A stretch of DNA of 64,000 nt from Mycobacterium yunnanensis (GTDB lineage: Bacteria; Actinomycetota; Actinomycetes; Mycobacteriales; Mycobacteriaceae): contig NZ_JACKVK010000002.1 of the NCBI RefSeq assembly GCF_025823185.1, forward strand, positions 124,001 to 188,000. The letters run 5' to 3'. This document shows positions 34,410-48,100 of the stretch, piece by piece (position 1 is the stretch's first letter; every line of letters begins with the position of its first letter). The position numbers and the translations under genes were made by a program. The notes beneath the pieces are model-generated. The model was not told the DNA's origin. It saw nothing but the letters and a program-made list of their open reading frames with translations, and made no database searches.

Positions 34410-36191
34410 ATGAGCAACGCAATCCTCCCCGTCGCGACCGGGAGGGAGACCGTCGGGTGGCTGCGCCGGGAGATGCGCCATCGTGCGGGGGCGGTACTGC
34501 TGACCCTCGTCGTCGGTGTCATCGCCGCCGCGGCGGCGGTACTGCCCGTGTACGTCCTCGGGGTGCTGGTGGACCGCATCGTCGACGGATCGCCTCCGTC
34601 GGTCATCGGCGTGATCGCGATCGTCCTCACCGTCGCGGCGATCGTCGGCGGCCTGGCCAACGGGCTGTCCACCTATCTCATCGGGCGCCTTGGCGCGATC
34701 GCGCTGGCCGACGCGCGCGAAGCCGGTGTCGAGCGGGCCCTGACGTTGCCGACGGCGGTCGTGGAACGCGTGGGTCGCGGTGACGTGCTCTCCCGCGTCA
34801 GCACCGACGTCGCCACGATCGGCAAGGCGGTCTCCGACGTCATCCCCACGATGTTCTCGTCGATCCTGCTGGCCGGCATCTCCCTGGCGGCCATGGCGGG
34901 CCTGGATTGGCGCCTCGGCATCGCGGGTGCGGTCGCGATCCCGCTCTACGTCCTCGCCCTGCGGTGGTACCTGCCCCGGTCGGCGCCGCGGTACGCCGAG
35001 GAGCGGCGGGCCATCGCCGAACGCTCACAGGTGTTGATGGAGAGCATGATCGGCGCGCCGACCGTCCACGCCTACGATCTGCACACGACGCATCAGGACG
35101 CCATCGCCGCGGCGTCCGCCCGGGTACGCGACATCTCGCTCGCCGTGTTCACCCTCTTCACCCGGTTCGTCCGACGCATCAACCGGGCCGAGTTCATCGG
35201 CCTGGCCGTCATCCTGGTGACCGGTTTCTGGCTGGTGAAGACCGGTGACGGCACGGTCGGCCAGACGACGGCGGCGGCGCTGCTGTTCCACCGCCTGTTC
35301 AGTCCCATCAGCGAGCTGCTGTTCACCTTCGACGAGGCTCAGGACGCTGGTGCGAGCCTGGCGCGGCTCGTCGGCCTGGTCGGCATGCCCGACGATCCGG
35401 GCCGTAGCGCAGCGGTACCCGGACGCGAACCCGAGGACACGTCGCTCGAATTGGCCGACCTGCACTTCAGCTACGACGGCGACCACGACGTGGTCCGCGG
35501 CGTCGACGTCCGGGTCGAACCCGGGAACCGGGTGGCGCTCGTCGGCGCGACCGGAGCCGGTAAGTCGACCGTGGCCGGAATCGCCTCTGGCGCAATCACA
35601 CCGCGAACGGGCACGGTGCGCATCGGCGGCGTCGAGGTGTCCGATCTGACGCCCGAGCAACGCCGCCGACACGTCGCCACCGTCAGCCAGGAGGTCCACG
35701 TCTTCGCCGGGCGGCTCGTCGACGACCTGCGGCTGGCCAAGGCGGACGCCACCGATGACGAGGTGCGTGACGCCCTTCGGGCGGTTGGCGCCGAGGAGTG
35801 GGTCGCGGCGCTCGACGACGGGCTCGACACCGTGGTCGGCGAGGGCGGCCACGAGCTGACATCGGCTCAGGCGCAACAACTAGCGCTGGCCCGCTTGTCG
35901 CTCGCCGACCCCACCGTCGCGGTACTGGACGAGGCCACCGCCGAGGCGGGAAGCCAAGGCGCCCGTGACCTGGAGCGGGCCGCCGCCGCAGCCACGGCGG
36001 GACGCACGACGCTCGTCATCGCGCACCGTCTGACCCAGGCCGCCTCGGCGGACCGGGTGATCGTGATGGCCCACGGCCGGGTCGTCGAAGAAGGAAGCCA
36101 CCATGACCTGGTCGCGGCCGGTGGGCGCTATGCCCACCTGTGGCGCGCCTGGGCAGCCGACCATTCTCATCGGGAGCGACCAGAGACATGA
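34410..36191 (+). CDS. ABC exporter half-transporter with intact Walker motifs (exochelin export, ExiT-like), second subunit
   Basis: A 593-residue half-transporter: six membrane helices ([17 protein letters not shown] onward), Walker [10 protein letters not shown] near residue 380, Walker B VAVLDEAT and H-switch VIAHRLTQA are intact. The signature is degenerate, LTSAQAQQ instead of LSGGQ. Thus its Walker motifs complement the intact signature of the first subunit. ATG 34410 is placed right after the second 32-bp repeat. The stop overlaps the NRPS start in an ATGA junction, coupling exporter and synthetase. Confidence 0.9.
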   Translation: MSNAILPVATGRETVGWLRREMRHRAGAVLLTLVVGVIAAAAAVLPVYVLGVLVDRIVDGSPPSVIGVIAIVLTVAAIVGGLANGLSTYLIGRLGAIALADAREAGVERALTLPTAVVERVGRGDVLSRVSTDVATIGKAVSDVIPTMFSSILLAGISLAAMAGLDWRLGIAGAVAIPLYVLALRWYLPRSAPRYAEERRAIAERSQVLMESMIGAPTVHAYDLHTTHQDAIAAASARVRDISLAVFTLFTRFVRRINRAEFIGLAVILVTGFWLVKTGDGTVGQTTAAALLFHRLFSPISELLFTFDEAQDAGASLARLVGLVGMPDDPGRSAAVPGREPEDTSLELADLHFSYDGDHDVVRGVDVRVEPGNRVALVGATGAGKSTVAGIASGAITPRTGTVRIGGVEVSDLTPEQRRRHVATVSQEVHVFAGRLVDDLRLAKADATDDEVRDALRAVGAEEWVAALDDGLDTVVGEGGHELTSAQAQQLALARLSLADPTVAVLDEATAEAGSQGARDLERAAAAATAGRTTLVIAHRLTQAASADRVIVMAHGRVVEEGSHHDLVAAGGRYAHLWRAWAADHSHRERPET

Positions 36192-39100
36192 CGACGACCG
36201 ACATCGACGGACTGACCCCGAGCGCACGCCTGGACCTGTTGCGCGAGTGGAACGACCAGAGCTGGCCCGACACCACGACGACGGTGACGGAGGCCTTTGC
36301 CCGCCAGGTCGAGTCGACCCCCGACGCGCAGGCCGTCGTCGCAGGCGACGTACGGTTGACCTACCGTGAGTTGGCCGACCGGGCCTACCAATTGGCACAT
36401 CACCTGCGCGCCATGGGCGTCGAACACGAGCAGACGGTGGCCATCGCGCTGCCGCGCTCGGCGGAGATGGTGGTGGCGGTGCTGGCCATCCTCACCGCCG
36501 GTGGGGCATTCGTGCCCGTCGACCCGCAGTGGCCTGCCGAGCGCAGGCGCCGGGTGCTCACCGACACCAGGGCCATCTGCGCCGTAGTGGCGCCGGGGGC
36601 GGCGGCGCCGGAGGATCCGACGCCGGTCGAGATCGACCTCGGGACATGGGGTTTCGGCGATCGGCCGACGACGCCACCATGGACCGTGGTCGACGGCAGC
36701 CAGCTGGCCTACGTCATCTTCACCTCGGGGTCCACCGGCAAGCCCAAGGGCGCCATGATCCGTCACGAGGCCATCGCCGAACGGCTCACCTGGCAGGTCG
36801 AGGACGTTCTCGGATTCGGACCGGGTGACGCCTCGTTGTTCAAGGCTCCGCTGTCGTTCGACATCTCGGTCAACGAGATCCTGCTCCCGCTGGTCTCCGG
36901 CGGGTACGTCGTGGTGGCCGACCCCGGCGGCGAACGCGACCCGCAATACCTGCTGGACCTCATCTCGCGGGAGAAGGTCACCTTCGTCTACCTGGTGTCG
37001 TCGATGCTCGACGTCTTGCTCGACCTCGCCGCTCACAGCGGCACGGTGTCGAATCCGCTGAGCGGTCTCAAGCACGTCTGGTGCGGGGGCGAGGTGTTGA
37101 CGCCGGCACTGTTCGACCGGTTCCGGTCCCAACTGGCGACGACGCTGTATCACGGGTACGGACCGGCGGAGGCGACCATCGGGGTCTCCCACGTCGTCTA
37201 CCGCGACAGTGCCGAGCGCATCGAGACCTCGATCGGCAAGCCGAATCCGCACACCCAGCTCTACGTCCTCGACGACGACCTCCGGCCCGTCCCCGTGGGT
37301 GTCGGCGGCGAACTCTATGCCGCCGGATTCCTGTTGGGCCGTGGCTACATTCACGCACCGGCCTTGACCGGATCGCGCTTCGTCGCCAATCCCTTCGACG
37401 GTGACGGAACCCGGATGTACCGCACCGGTGACCTTGCCCGCTGGACGTCCGAGGGCGTTCTGGAATTCCTGGGCAGGGCCGACAACCAGGTCAAGATCCG
37501 CGGAATGCGGGTAGAGCTCGAGGAGATCGAGGTCGTCCTGGCCTCGCACCCGCTGGTTCGCCATGCCGCGGTGATCCTGCGCCACACCCCGTCCGGTGGT
37601 GCGCAGCTGACCGGTTACGTGGTGACCGCCGCCGCGGTCGACGCCGACGAATTGTCCCGTTGGTGCGCGACGACGTTGCCCGAGCACATGGTGCCCTCGA
37701 CGGTGATGGTGCTCGACGAGTTCCCCGTCACCGCCAACGGCAAGCTGGACCGGCGCGCGTTGCCTGCACCACGCCCGAGTGCGGTCGCCGGCAGCGACGT
37801 CGCGTCCGGCGACCCGCGCACCCAGGCCCTCTGTGAGGTGTTCGCCGATCTGCTCGGCGTGGCCGGCGTGAGCGCCGACGCCGACTTCTTCGCCCTCGGT
37901 GGCGACAGCATCGTGGCGATGGGGCTGATCAGCCGCGCCAGGAGGATCGGGCTGCGGCTCCGCCCACGCGACGTCTTCACCGCCCGTACGCCCGCCGAAT
38001 TGGCGCGCCTGACAACCGAAGTCGACGACGAAGCGACGCGGGCGACAGTCGATCCGGTCGGGGAGGTCGGTGCGACACCCATCCTGTCGTGGCTCGACGA
38101 GGTCGGAGACGGCGTCAGTGGCCTCGACGGCTTCTATCAGTCCGTCACCCTCCACACCCCCGCCGGGCTGACGCTCCAGCACCTCACCGCCATGGTCGAC
38201 GCATTGCTCGACTGCCACGACGTCCTCCGCGCCCAGACGAGCACCGCCGAGCCCGCCGGACTGACGATCCCCGGCAGGGGAGCCGTGACGGCGGCCGACG
38301 TGCTGTCCAGGGTGGCACTCCACGGCGACGCCGACGCACTCGGCGCCGCACAGCGCGCGCTGGCCGTGGGTCGCCTGGACCCACGCGGCGGACGCATGCT
38401 CCAGGTGGTGTGGCTCGACGCCGGCGTCGACGTACCCGGACGCCTCGTCATCGTCGTGCACCACGTGGTCGTCGACGGCGTATCACTGCGACTGCTGGCC
38501 GAGGATCTCAGCGCATCGTGGGCGAACCTGTCTGCGGGACAGCCGATCGCGATCGACCGACCCGACACGCCACTTCGCCAATGGTCCGATGCGCTGAGGG
38601 CCGCGACGAGTAGCGGTGTCTTCGCCGCCGACGAGGACCACTGGTCGGGCGTCGCCGCTGCCGCAGCCGAATCGCCGATCGGCACCAGGCCGCTCGACCC
38701 GGCGGTCGACGCCGTCGCCACCGAGGAGAGGTTGACGGTGCGTCTCGACGTCGACGTCACGGCCCGCCTGCTCGGGCCGGTGCCGAACGCCATCCGCGGT
38801 GGCGTGGACGACGTGCTGGTGGCGGCGCTGGCCATGGCACTGGCGCAGTGGCGCGACGGTGAGTCGTCGTCGGTGCTTCTGGAACTCGAGGGCCACGGCC
38901 GTGAGGCCGAACACCTCGGTGCGGCAGGCGAACACCTCGACCTCACCCGTACCCTTGGCTGGTTCACCACGCTGTTCCCCGTCGAGGTCGACCCCGGTGG
39001 GGCTCCGTGGGATCGGCTGATGTCGGGCGGTCCGGAGTTGGGTGCCGCGGTGAAGGCGGTCAAGGAGTGCCTGCGGGTGGTGCCTCGCAACGGTCTGAGC

Positions 39101-42100
39101 TACGGCGCGCTGCGCTACCTGTCCGGTCGGCCGCGCCCCGACCTGGCGGTCCAGCCCCAGGTGCTGTTCAACTACCTCGGCAGGTTCGCCGGCGCGGGCT
39201 CCGCGCCGTGGACCCTGGCCGAGGACGCCGTTGCCGAGGACCGCGATCCCCGCATGCCGCTGCCAAGGGCCGTCGAGGTCAACGCCGTCACCGTGGAGAC
39301 CGACGACGGCCCACGGCTCGAGGCCGTCTTCAGTTGGCCTTCCGGTGTGCTGAACGAGACGCGGGTGCAGTCGCTGTCGCGGCTGTGGTCGGACGCGCTC
39401 GGGGTGCTCGCGGGCAGCGACGCCGTGAGCGGCCCAACCCCGTCGGACTTCCCGCTCGTCGCGCTGACCCAGTCCGACGTCGACGCGCTGGGTGACGTGC
39501 TCGACGTGCTGCCGCCATCGCCGCTGCAGGCCGGCATCTACTTTCACTCCACCTACGCCGACGTCGACCCGTACGTGGTGCAGCAGATCGTCGAGCTGAG
39601 CGGACCGGTGGACGACGAGCGCCTCCGGGCCGGGGCCGACGCCATCCTCGCGCGGCACCCCCACTTCGGCGCCGCCTTCCGGCCGATCGGCGACGGTAGC
39701 GTCGTCTCGGTCATCGGAGCGACGACCAAGATGCCCTGGGAGTTCGTCGACCTCGCGGACCTCGACACCGCCGCCGCCGAGCGTCGAGTTCGGGACCTGG
39801 CCGCCGAGCAACGTGGCCGACCGTTCGACCTGGCCCGGCCACCCCTGATGCGGTACGCATTGGCGCGTCTGTCCGCCGATCGGCACGTGCTGATCCAGAC
39901 CGTCCATCACGTCGTCGCCGACGGTTGGTCGGTGCCCATCGTGTTGCGGGAACTGCTTGCTCTGCACGATGATCCGACCACGCCGCTGCCACCCGCACCC
40001 CGCTACGGCGACTATCTGACGTGGCTCTCGACGGCCGCCACGACGGAGGCGCTCGACGCATGGCGCAGCGAGCTGCACGGCGTCGAGGAGTCGACGCGCC
40101 TCTCGGATGCGTTGCCGCACCCCACCTCACCGACCGAGGGGTTCGGCAAGGTCAGCACGATGCTCGACGCGGACGTCGCCGACGACCTCGCCCGATGGGC
40201 CGCCGGTCATGGCGTCACCGTCGGCGCCGTCGTCGGTGCGGCCTGGGGCGTGGCGGTGGGTCGGCTCACCGGACGCACCGACGTGGTCTTCGGGTCGACG
40301 GTGTCGGGCCGGGGCGTCGACGTCGCGGGCGTCGACGACATGGTCGGGCTGCTCATCAACACCATCGCGGCCCGGACGCGTTGGGAGGGAGACGATTCCC
40401 TGCTGACCGTGGTCCGGCGCTACGCCGACGCCCAGACCGCGCTGCTCGAGTGCCACCACGTCCCCCTCGCGGACGTCCAGCAGGCCGTCGGGGTCGACGA
40501 CCTGTTCGACACGCTGGTCGTCGTCGAGAACGATCCCGCCCCTGAGCGCCAAGACGCCAGTGTCCGAGTGCGGTCGGTCGGCGTCGTCGAGGCACCGCAC
40601 TATCCCCTGACCCTGATGGTCAGGCCGGCCCACCCGTTCGTCGTCGGCGTGACGCACGATCTCGGCCGGGTCGACGAGGTCACCGCACGTCGAGTGTTGG
40701 ACCTCTACCGGCGAGTCCTCACCGCGATCGTCCGACGCGGCGACATGCCCTGCCGCGAGCTCGCCGTCCTCACACCCGACGAACAGGGCTCGGTCCTGCT
40801 CGCCGGCACCGGCGCACCGGCATGGCGGGGCACGGTCACCCAGGCCCTCGCCGAGCGGGTCGACCGCAACCCGAACGCCGTGGCCGTCACCGACGCCGGC
40901 GGATCCCTGACCTACGGCCAACTCGACGACGAGGCGAGCCGGTTGGCGAGCGTGCTCGTCGAGGCTGGCGTCGGACGTGGCGACGTCGTCGCCGTGGCCA
41001 CCGCTCGCGGCAACGCGATGGTGGTCGCCCTGCTGGCCGTCCTGCGTGCCGGCGCCGCCTACCTGCCCGTCGACCCGAACTATCCCGACGCACGAATCAC
41101 GTTCATGCTGAACGACTCCCGCCCCCGAGTGATCGTGACGGACGGCACGCCTCTGCCGCCCCACGACGCAACCGTCGTGACCGTCGACGCCCGTCCCGTC
41201 ACCCGACACGGCGCCGTCGCCGTCGAACCGGACGACGCCGCATCGGTCGTCTACACCTCCGGCAGCACCGGGCTGCCCAAAGGCACCGTCGGAACCCACG
41301 GCGCGCTGGCCAATCGCCTGCGGTGGGCCGCGGAGACCTGGGCCGGGGACCGAGGCGACGTGCGTGTCGTCAAGAGCTCGGTGAGCTTCGTCGACGGCAC
41401 CACCGAACTGCTCGGCGCGCTGGTGGCCGGGGCGATGGCCGTGATCGCCGACGAGGACACCGCGCGGGATGCCGCCGCCCTCGCCGACATGGTCGGCGCC
41501 GTCGGCGCCACCCAGCTGCTGGCCGTGCCGAGCTTGGCCGCCGCAATGGCCGAGGCCGCACCCGACCGTCTGGCCGGCGTTCGGCGATGGATCTGCAGTG
41601 GTGAGGCTCTGGACCTGGGCACCGTCGCCGCGCTGCGCCGGGTGTCTCCGGAAGCCGAGATCGTCAACTCCTACGGGTCCTCCGAGGTGGCGGGCGACGT
41701 GCTCGCCGCACCGGTGGCCGCCGACGGGCCGATCACCTTGGGCCGCCCGGTGCCGGGAGTGCGCATCCTCCTGCTTGGACCCGATCTGGCGCCGGTGGCG
41801 CCCGGTGCCGTCGGCGAGGTCTACGTCGGCGGCGTTCAGCTCGCCCGCGGTTATCACGGTCAGAGCGGTGCCACGGCTGCCCGCTTCGTCGCCGACCCCT
41901 TCGTCGAAGACGGCCAAAGGCTCTATCGCACCGGTGATCTCGCGCGGTGGACTCCCGGCGGCGAGGTCGAATTCCTCGGCCGCGCCGACGACCAGGTGAC
42001 GCTCAACGGCTTCCGCGTCGAGTTGGGCGAGGTGGAGGCGGCACTCGTCGGGCTGCCCGCCGTCGCCGACGCCGTGGTCAGGGTGCGCCACGGGGCGCAC

Positions 42101-45100
42101 GGCAAGGCTCGCCTCGACTCCTACGTCGTCCCGCGCGGCGCGGCCCCGGTCGACCAGGCGACGTTCCGCGCGGCGCTTGCCGATCGGCTGCCTGCGCATC
42201 TGGTACCCGCGACCGTGACCGAGCTGGTCGAGGTGCCGCTGCTGCCGAACGGCAAGCGGGACCGCTCGGCGCTTCCCGAGCCGGTGCTCTCGACCTCCAC
42301 GATCACCGCCAGGAACGCGCGGGAGTCATTGCTGTGCAACACCTTCGAAGGCGTGCTCGGCGTGGCCACGATCGGCATCGACGACGACTTCTTCGCACTC
42401 GGCGGAGACAGCTTGCTCGCGCTGCGGGTGGTCAACCGCCTCGCCGGCGCTGGCGTCACCATCTCGACCCGGGAGCTCTTCGCGCTGCGCACCCCACGGG
42501 CGCTCGAGGACGCACTCGCCGCACGGCCCGTCGTCGCCGACCCTGCTCCACCGAGCGAACCCGAGCAGCCGGCCTGGCACGGGCTCTCCGACGACGACCT
42601 CGCCCGGCTCGTCGGCGGGTGCCCCGTCGAGGTGCAGGACGTCTGGCCCCTGTCGCCGCTGCAGCTGGGCGTCTACTACCAGTCCACCTACACCGACGAC
42701 GTCAACACCTACCTGGCGCAGAACGTCTTCGACTTCGACCACCACCTCGACGTCGACGTGATGCGCACGGCCTTCGGCGCTCTGCTCTCACGCCACGACA
42801 ATCTGCGCGCGGGGTTCACCAGTGAGGATCTGGTACGCCCCGTCCAGTACGTCGGCCGGTTCGTCCCGGCTGAGGTCGCCCTCGTCGACCTGTCGGACCG
42901 AAGCGGCGAGGACGCCGACCGTCAACTCGCCGAGGTGATGCACGCCGACGCCGAGAAGCCCTTCGACCTTCGGATGCCTCCGCTGGTGCGACTGACGGTG
43001 ATCCGTCTGCCGGGGCGTGGGGACCGGCTGCTGCTCACCTGCCACTTCCTGTTGTGGGACGGCTGGTCCCGTGAGCTGGTGCTTCGAGAGTTGTTCGCGT
43101 TGTACGACTCTCGCGGCATCCGCGGCGCGCTGCCCCCTGCGGGTGCCACCTACGTCGACTACCTGCGGTGGGTCGACGCCCAGGATCAGGCCGAGTCGCT
43201 GCGGGCCTGGTCCGACGCCCTGGCCGGACTGGCCGAGGCGACGCTAGTGGCACCCGATGCCGTCGGCGGCGAACCCGCGCTGCCCCGACGTGTTTACGGC
43301 GAGCTGTCCCGGGAGGTGACCGCCCGACTCGAGGGCCACACCAAGACCCAGGCGACGACGGCCAACACGGTGCTCACCACGGCGCTCGGTCTGGTGCTCG
43401 GCCATCGGACCGGCAGCACCGACGTCGTGTTCGGCACCACGGTGGCCGGTCGCCCGCCCGAGCTGCCAGGGGTGGAGCACGTCATCGGGCAATTCCTCAA
43501 CACCATCCCGACCCGCGTACAGGCCGCACCGGACGACACCGTGGCCGACCTCCTTCGGCGCGTCGAGGACTTCCGGCTCGACCTCATGGCCCACGACTAC
43601 GTCGGACTCGGAGACGTCACGCGCAGCACCGGCCACCAACCGCTGTTCGACACGCTCTACGTCCTGCAGAACTTCCTCGACGACGACACGTTCGCCGACT
43701 TCGAACGCCAGCACGGCATCGTCGGCGTCGACTTCGTCGACACCACGCACTATCCGCTCACCTGGGTGCTGACCCCCGGTGAACGACTCACGATCAAACT
43801 CGAGTATCGGCCCGACGTGGTCGCCGTGGACGCCGCGACCGCGATGGTCGAGCGGCTCGTCCGCACAGTGGAGGTGCTGCTGACCCACCCGGATGCCACG
43901 GTCGGCGACCTGGACCTGGCCCTGCCCGGCGAACGCGCCGCGCTGACGGCGCAGTGGCGGTCGACCGAACACGGCGTCGGCGACGAGACCATCGCCGACC
44001 TACTGGCCGACCGGGCCCGCAGCTGCCCGCAGGACACCGCGCTGGTGTTCGGCGACACCCGGCTGACCTACGCCGAATTCGACGGCCGCGTCAACCAACT
44101 CGCGCGTCAGCTCATCGCGAGCGGGGCAGGCCCGGAGCGCGTCGTCGCGCTCGCTCTGCCACGGTCGGCCGACATGGTGGTCGCCTTGTTCGCCGTGCTC
44201 CGCACCGGCGCCGCCTACCTACCGCTGGAACGCGACCACCCACTCTCACGGCTGACCGGGATGCTCGACGACGCCCAACCGGTGCTGCTCGTCTGTCACC
44301 GTGACCACACCGAGCTGGCCGAGCACCAGGAGCGCCGCGGCGCGGCCGTTCTTCGCCTCGACCACCCGGCGATCCGGGAGGCGTTGACCCGTACGACGGC
44401 CGACGCCCTCACCGACGCCGAACTCGGCGAATTCGCGAGAAGCGTTGGCCCGCAACGCCTCGATCACCCGGCGTACGTCATCTTCACGTCCGGTTCCACC
44501 GGGCGCCCCAAGGGTGTGGTGACGCCCTACCGGGGTCTGACCAACATGCAGCTCAACCACCGGGCGGCGATCTTCGAACCGGCGATCGCGAAGGCAGGCG
44601 GTCGACGGCTGCGGGTCGCGCACACGGTGTCGTTCTCCTTCGACATGTCGTGGGAGGAACTGCTGTGGCTCGTCGAGGGCCACGAAGTGCACGTCTGCGA
44701 CGAGGACCTGCGCCGCGACGCCACCGCACTGGTGGCCTACTGCCACGAGCACCGCGTCGACGTGGTCAACGTGACACCCAGTTACGCCCACCACCTGTTC
44801 GAGGAGGGTCTGCTGGCGGTGGGACACCCGCCCACCCTGGTCCTGCTCGGCGGCGAAGCCGTCTCCGACGAGGTGTGGCGCCGGCTGCGCGACCTGCCCG
44901 CGGGCTCGGGCTACAACCTCTACGGGCCCACCGAATACACCATCAACACCCTCGGTGCGGGCACCGACGACAGCGCCACACCGACCGTGGGTCAACCGAT
45001 TTGGAACACCAGGGCCTACGTCCTGGATTCCTGGTTGCGCCCGGTGGGCGACGGCGTGGTGGGTGAGCTCTACATCGCCGGCGCCGGTCTGGCCAGGGGC

Positions 45101-48100
45101 TACCTCGACCGGCCTGCCCTGACCGCCGACCGGTTCGTCGCAGATCCCTTCCACGACGGCGGCCGGATGTACCGCACGGGTGACCTGGTGGTCCGTCGAC
45201 CGGACTCCGGCGGCATGCTGGACTTCCTGGGCCGCAGCGACGACCAGGTGAAGATTCGCGGATACCGGGTGGAACTCGGCGAGGTCGCCGCGGCGCTGTC
45301 CGCGTTGCCGGGGGTCAGACAGGCCGTCGCCGTGGCACGCCCCGGTCCGTCGGAGTCGGTCAAGCAGCTCGTCTGCTACGTCGTCCGCGACGAATCCAAT
45401 TCCACGGCCACGGATCCCGAGACCGCAGCGGAGTTGCGGTCGGCGGTGTCGCAGGTCCTGCCCGATTACATGGTGCCTGCGCTCTACGGCTTCGTCGACG
45501 AGATACCGCTGACGGTGAACGGCAAGCTCGACGTCCGCGCCCTACCGGAACCCGTCGTACCCGCGGCCGGTGAATCCCGCGATCCGCGTGACGACCGGGA
45601 AGCGTTGCTGGCGAACGTCTTCGCCGACGTCCTCGGTCTGCCGCACGTCGGCATCGACGACGACTTCTTCACCCTGGGAGGCGACAGCATCTCCTCGATC
45701 GCGGTGTCGGGCCGGGCGCGCAAGGCCGGTCTGCACCTGACCCCGCGCGACGTCTTCCGCCGCCGGACCGTGGCGGCGTTGGCCGCCATCACGCAGGCCG
45801 CCGCACCCGCGGCCGCAGCCGACAGCGGCGTCGGCCGAATCGCACTCACGCCCATGCTCGCCGAGACCGCCGCCGCCAACACGCCCCTGTCCAACTTCTA
45901 CCAGTCGACGGTGCTGGCCACCCCAGACGGGATGACCGGCGACCAACTCGAGCGAGTGCTGCAGGCGATCCTGGACACCCACGACATGCTGCGCGCGCGA
46001 CTCGACGTCGGCACCGACGGGTGGACCCTGACCGTCCCGGCCGAGCTAGTGCCTGCCTGCTCGGTGCTGTCCGTCCGCGACGGCAAGGTGACCGCGTCTC
46101 AGGCGGCCGACGCAATCGCCGTCGCCGCAGCTGAACTCGTGCCCGAGGACGGCACGATGGTGCGGGCCGTCTGGTACCGCGGCGACTCCGGCGGGGGACA
46201 GTTGCTGCTGGTCGTGCACCACCTCGTCGTCGACGGCGTGTCCTGGCGCATCATCGTCGACGACCTTGCCGCCGCGTGGGCCGACGTCAGCGCCGGCCGC
46301 ACTCCCGCGCTCGACGACGTACCCACCTCGTTCCGCACCTGGGCCGAGGCCGTCACCGCCCGCCGGTTCGACACCGAGGCGGCGTACTGGAACGACCTGT
46401 CGACCACACCCGATCCCGACCTCGGCCACCGACGGCTGGATCCCGTCGTCGACACGGCGAGAACCGTCGTCAGCCAGAGCTTCTCCCTGCCGCCCGACGT
46501 CGGTGGGGCGCTACTGTCATCGGTGCCCGCCGCCTTCCACGGTGGGGTCAACGACGTACTGCTCGGCACCCTCGCCCTGGCATTGGCCCGCTGGCGCGCC
46601 GATCGCGGGTATGGGGCGAGCACCGCGGCGCTGGTGAACCTCGAGGGGCACGGTCGCGAGCCGGATGTGGTCGGCACCGACCGGGCCGGGCACCTCGACC
46701 CCTCCCGCACCGTCGGATGGTTCACCGCCATCTACCCGGTGCGCGTCGACCCCGGTCTCGTCGAGTGGGCCGACGTACTGGACGCCGGCCCGAAATTGGC
46801 GGCGGCGATGAGGTCGGTCAAGGAACAGCTGCGCTCGACCCCGAGCCGCGGGCTCGGCTACGGGGCGCTGAGGCACCTCGATCCGGCCAGGCCCGTCGCC
46901 GGCGACGCACCCCAGATCCTGTTCAACTACCTCGGACGGTTCTCCGGCGGTAGCGGCCGGCCCTGGGAACCTGTCGCCGGTTTCGGCGCGCTGCGCGAGG
47001 GCGTCGACCCCACCAATCCGGCGGTGGCCCTGGAGATCAACGCCCTCGCCGAAGACGGGCACGACGGCACCCGCCTCACGGTCACCCTGTCGTGGCCAGG
47101 TGGGCTGATCGACGCCGACGACGTCGACGAGTTGGCCGAGCGATGGTCGGCCGCGATGACCGCACTGACCCGATGCGAGGCCCTTGCCGGTCACACCCCG
47201 TCTGACTTCCCGCTCGTCGATCTCGATCAGGACGACCTCGACGGCTGGCAGTCGACGGGAGAGGTGGACGACGTGCTGCCACTGCTGCCACTGCAGGAGG
47301 GCATGTACGTCCACGGCACCCTCGGCGCAGGAACCGACGATCACGTCGACGCCTACCGCGTCCAGCAGATCGCCGAGCTGTCGGGTCCGCTCGACCCGGA
47401 AGCGTTGCGCAGCAGCCTCTCCGCCGTCGTCGCGCGGCACCAGGCGCTGCGGGCGGGTTTCCACGAACTAGGCGACGGCAGGATCGCGCAGGTGATCTGG
47501 GCAGAAGTGCCCGTCGTCCTCGAGGTCGTCGACGCATCCGATCTCGACGCGCCGACGGCGCTGCGACGCCTCGACGACGTCGCCCGCGAGCAGTTGTCGC
47601 GCCCATTCGACCTCGCGTCGCCGCCGTTGGTTCGCCATGCGGTGGTCTCGCTGAGCGCCGAGGAGCACCGATTGATTCAGACGATGCACCACATCGTCGC
47701 CGACGGGTGGTCCTATCCCGTGCTGTTCGGCGACGTCGTCACCCAGTACAACGCGACGCTGGGTCTCGGCCCGGGGCCCGCCCCGTTGACCGCGACGCTG
47801 CGCGATCACGTCGAGGCGGTCCGCGGTGGCGACCAGGAATCCGCGCGACAGGCGTGGGCGGCGGTGCTGGACGGTGTCGAACCGACACGACTGTTCGACG
47901 AGACGACCAACGTTGGCGAGCACCGAAGTTCGACGCGGCGACTCTCCGCCGACCTGACCTCGGCCCTCACCCGCACGGCCCGCGAATGTGGCGTGACCCT
48001 CGGCACCGTGGTGCACGGGGCGTGGGGGCTGCTGCTCGGTCGGCTCCTCGACCGGAGTCGCGTGGTGTTCGGGTCCACGGTCTCCGGCCGTGGTGGCGCG

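Noticed and set aside
34346..34413. Mini-ORF peptides as secreted bacteriocin-like or leader peptides for attenuation
   Set aside because: The 11-residue peptide has no run of one amino acid, no hairpin-antihairpin structure was evident, and the ATGA chaining is explained by translational coupling.
36167..38464. Long antisense open frame (765 codons) opposite the start of the NRPS gene
   Set aside because: High-GC codon bias opens antisense frames; its translation is low-complexity His/Gly/Arg/Val-rich with no domain, and the + strand encodes clear A, T and E domains.
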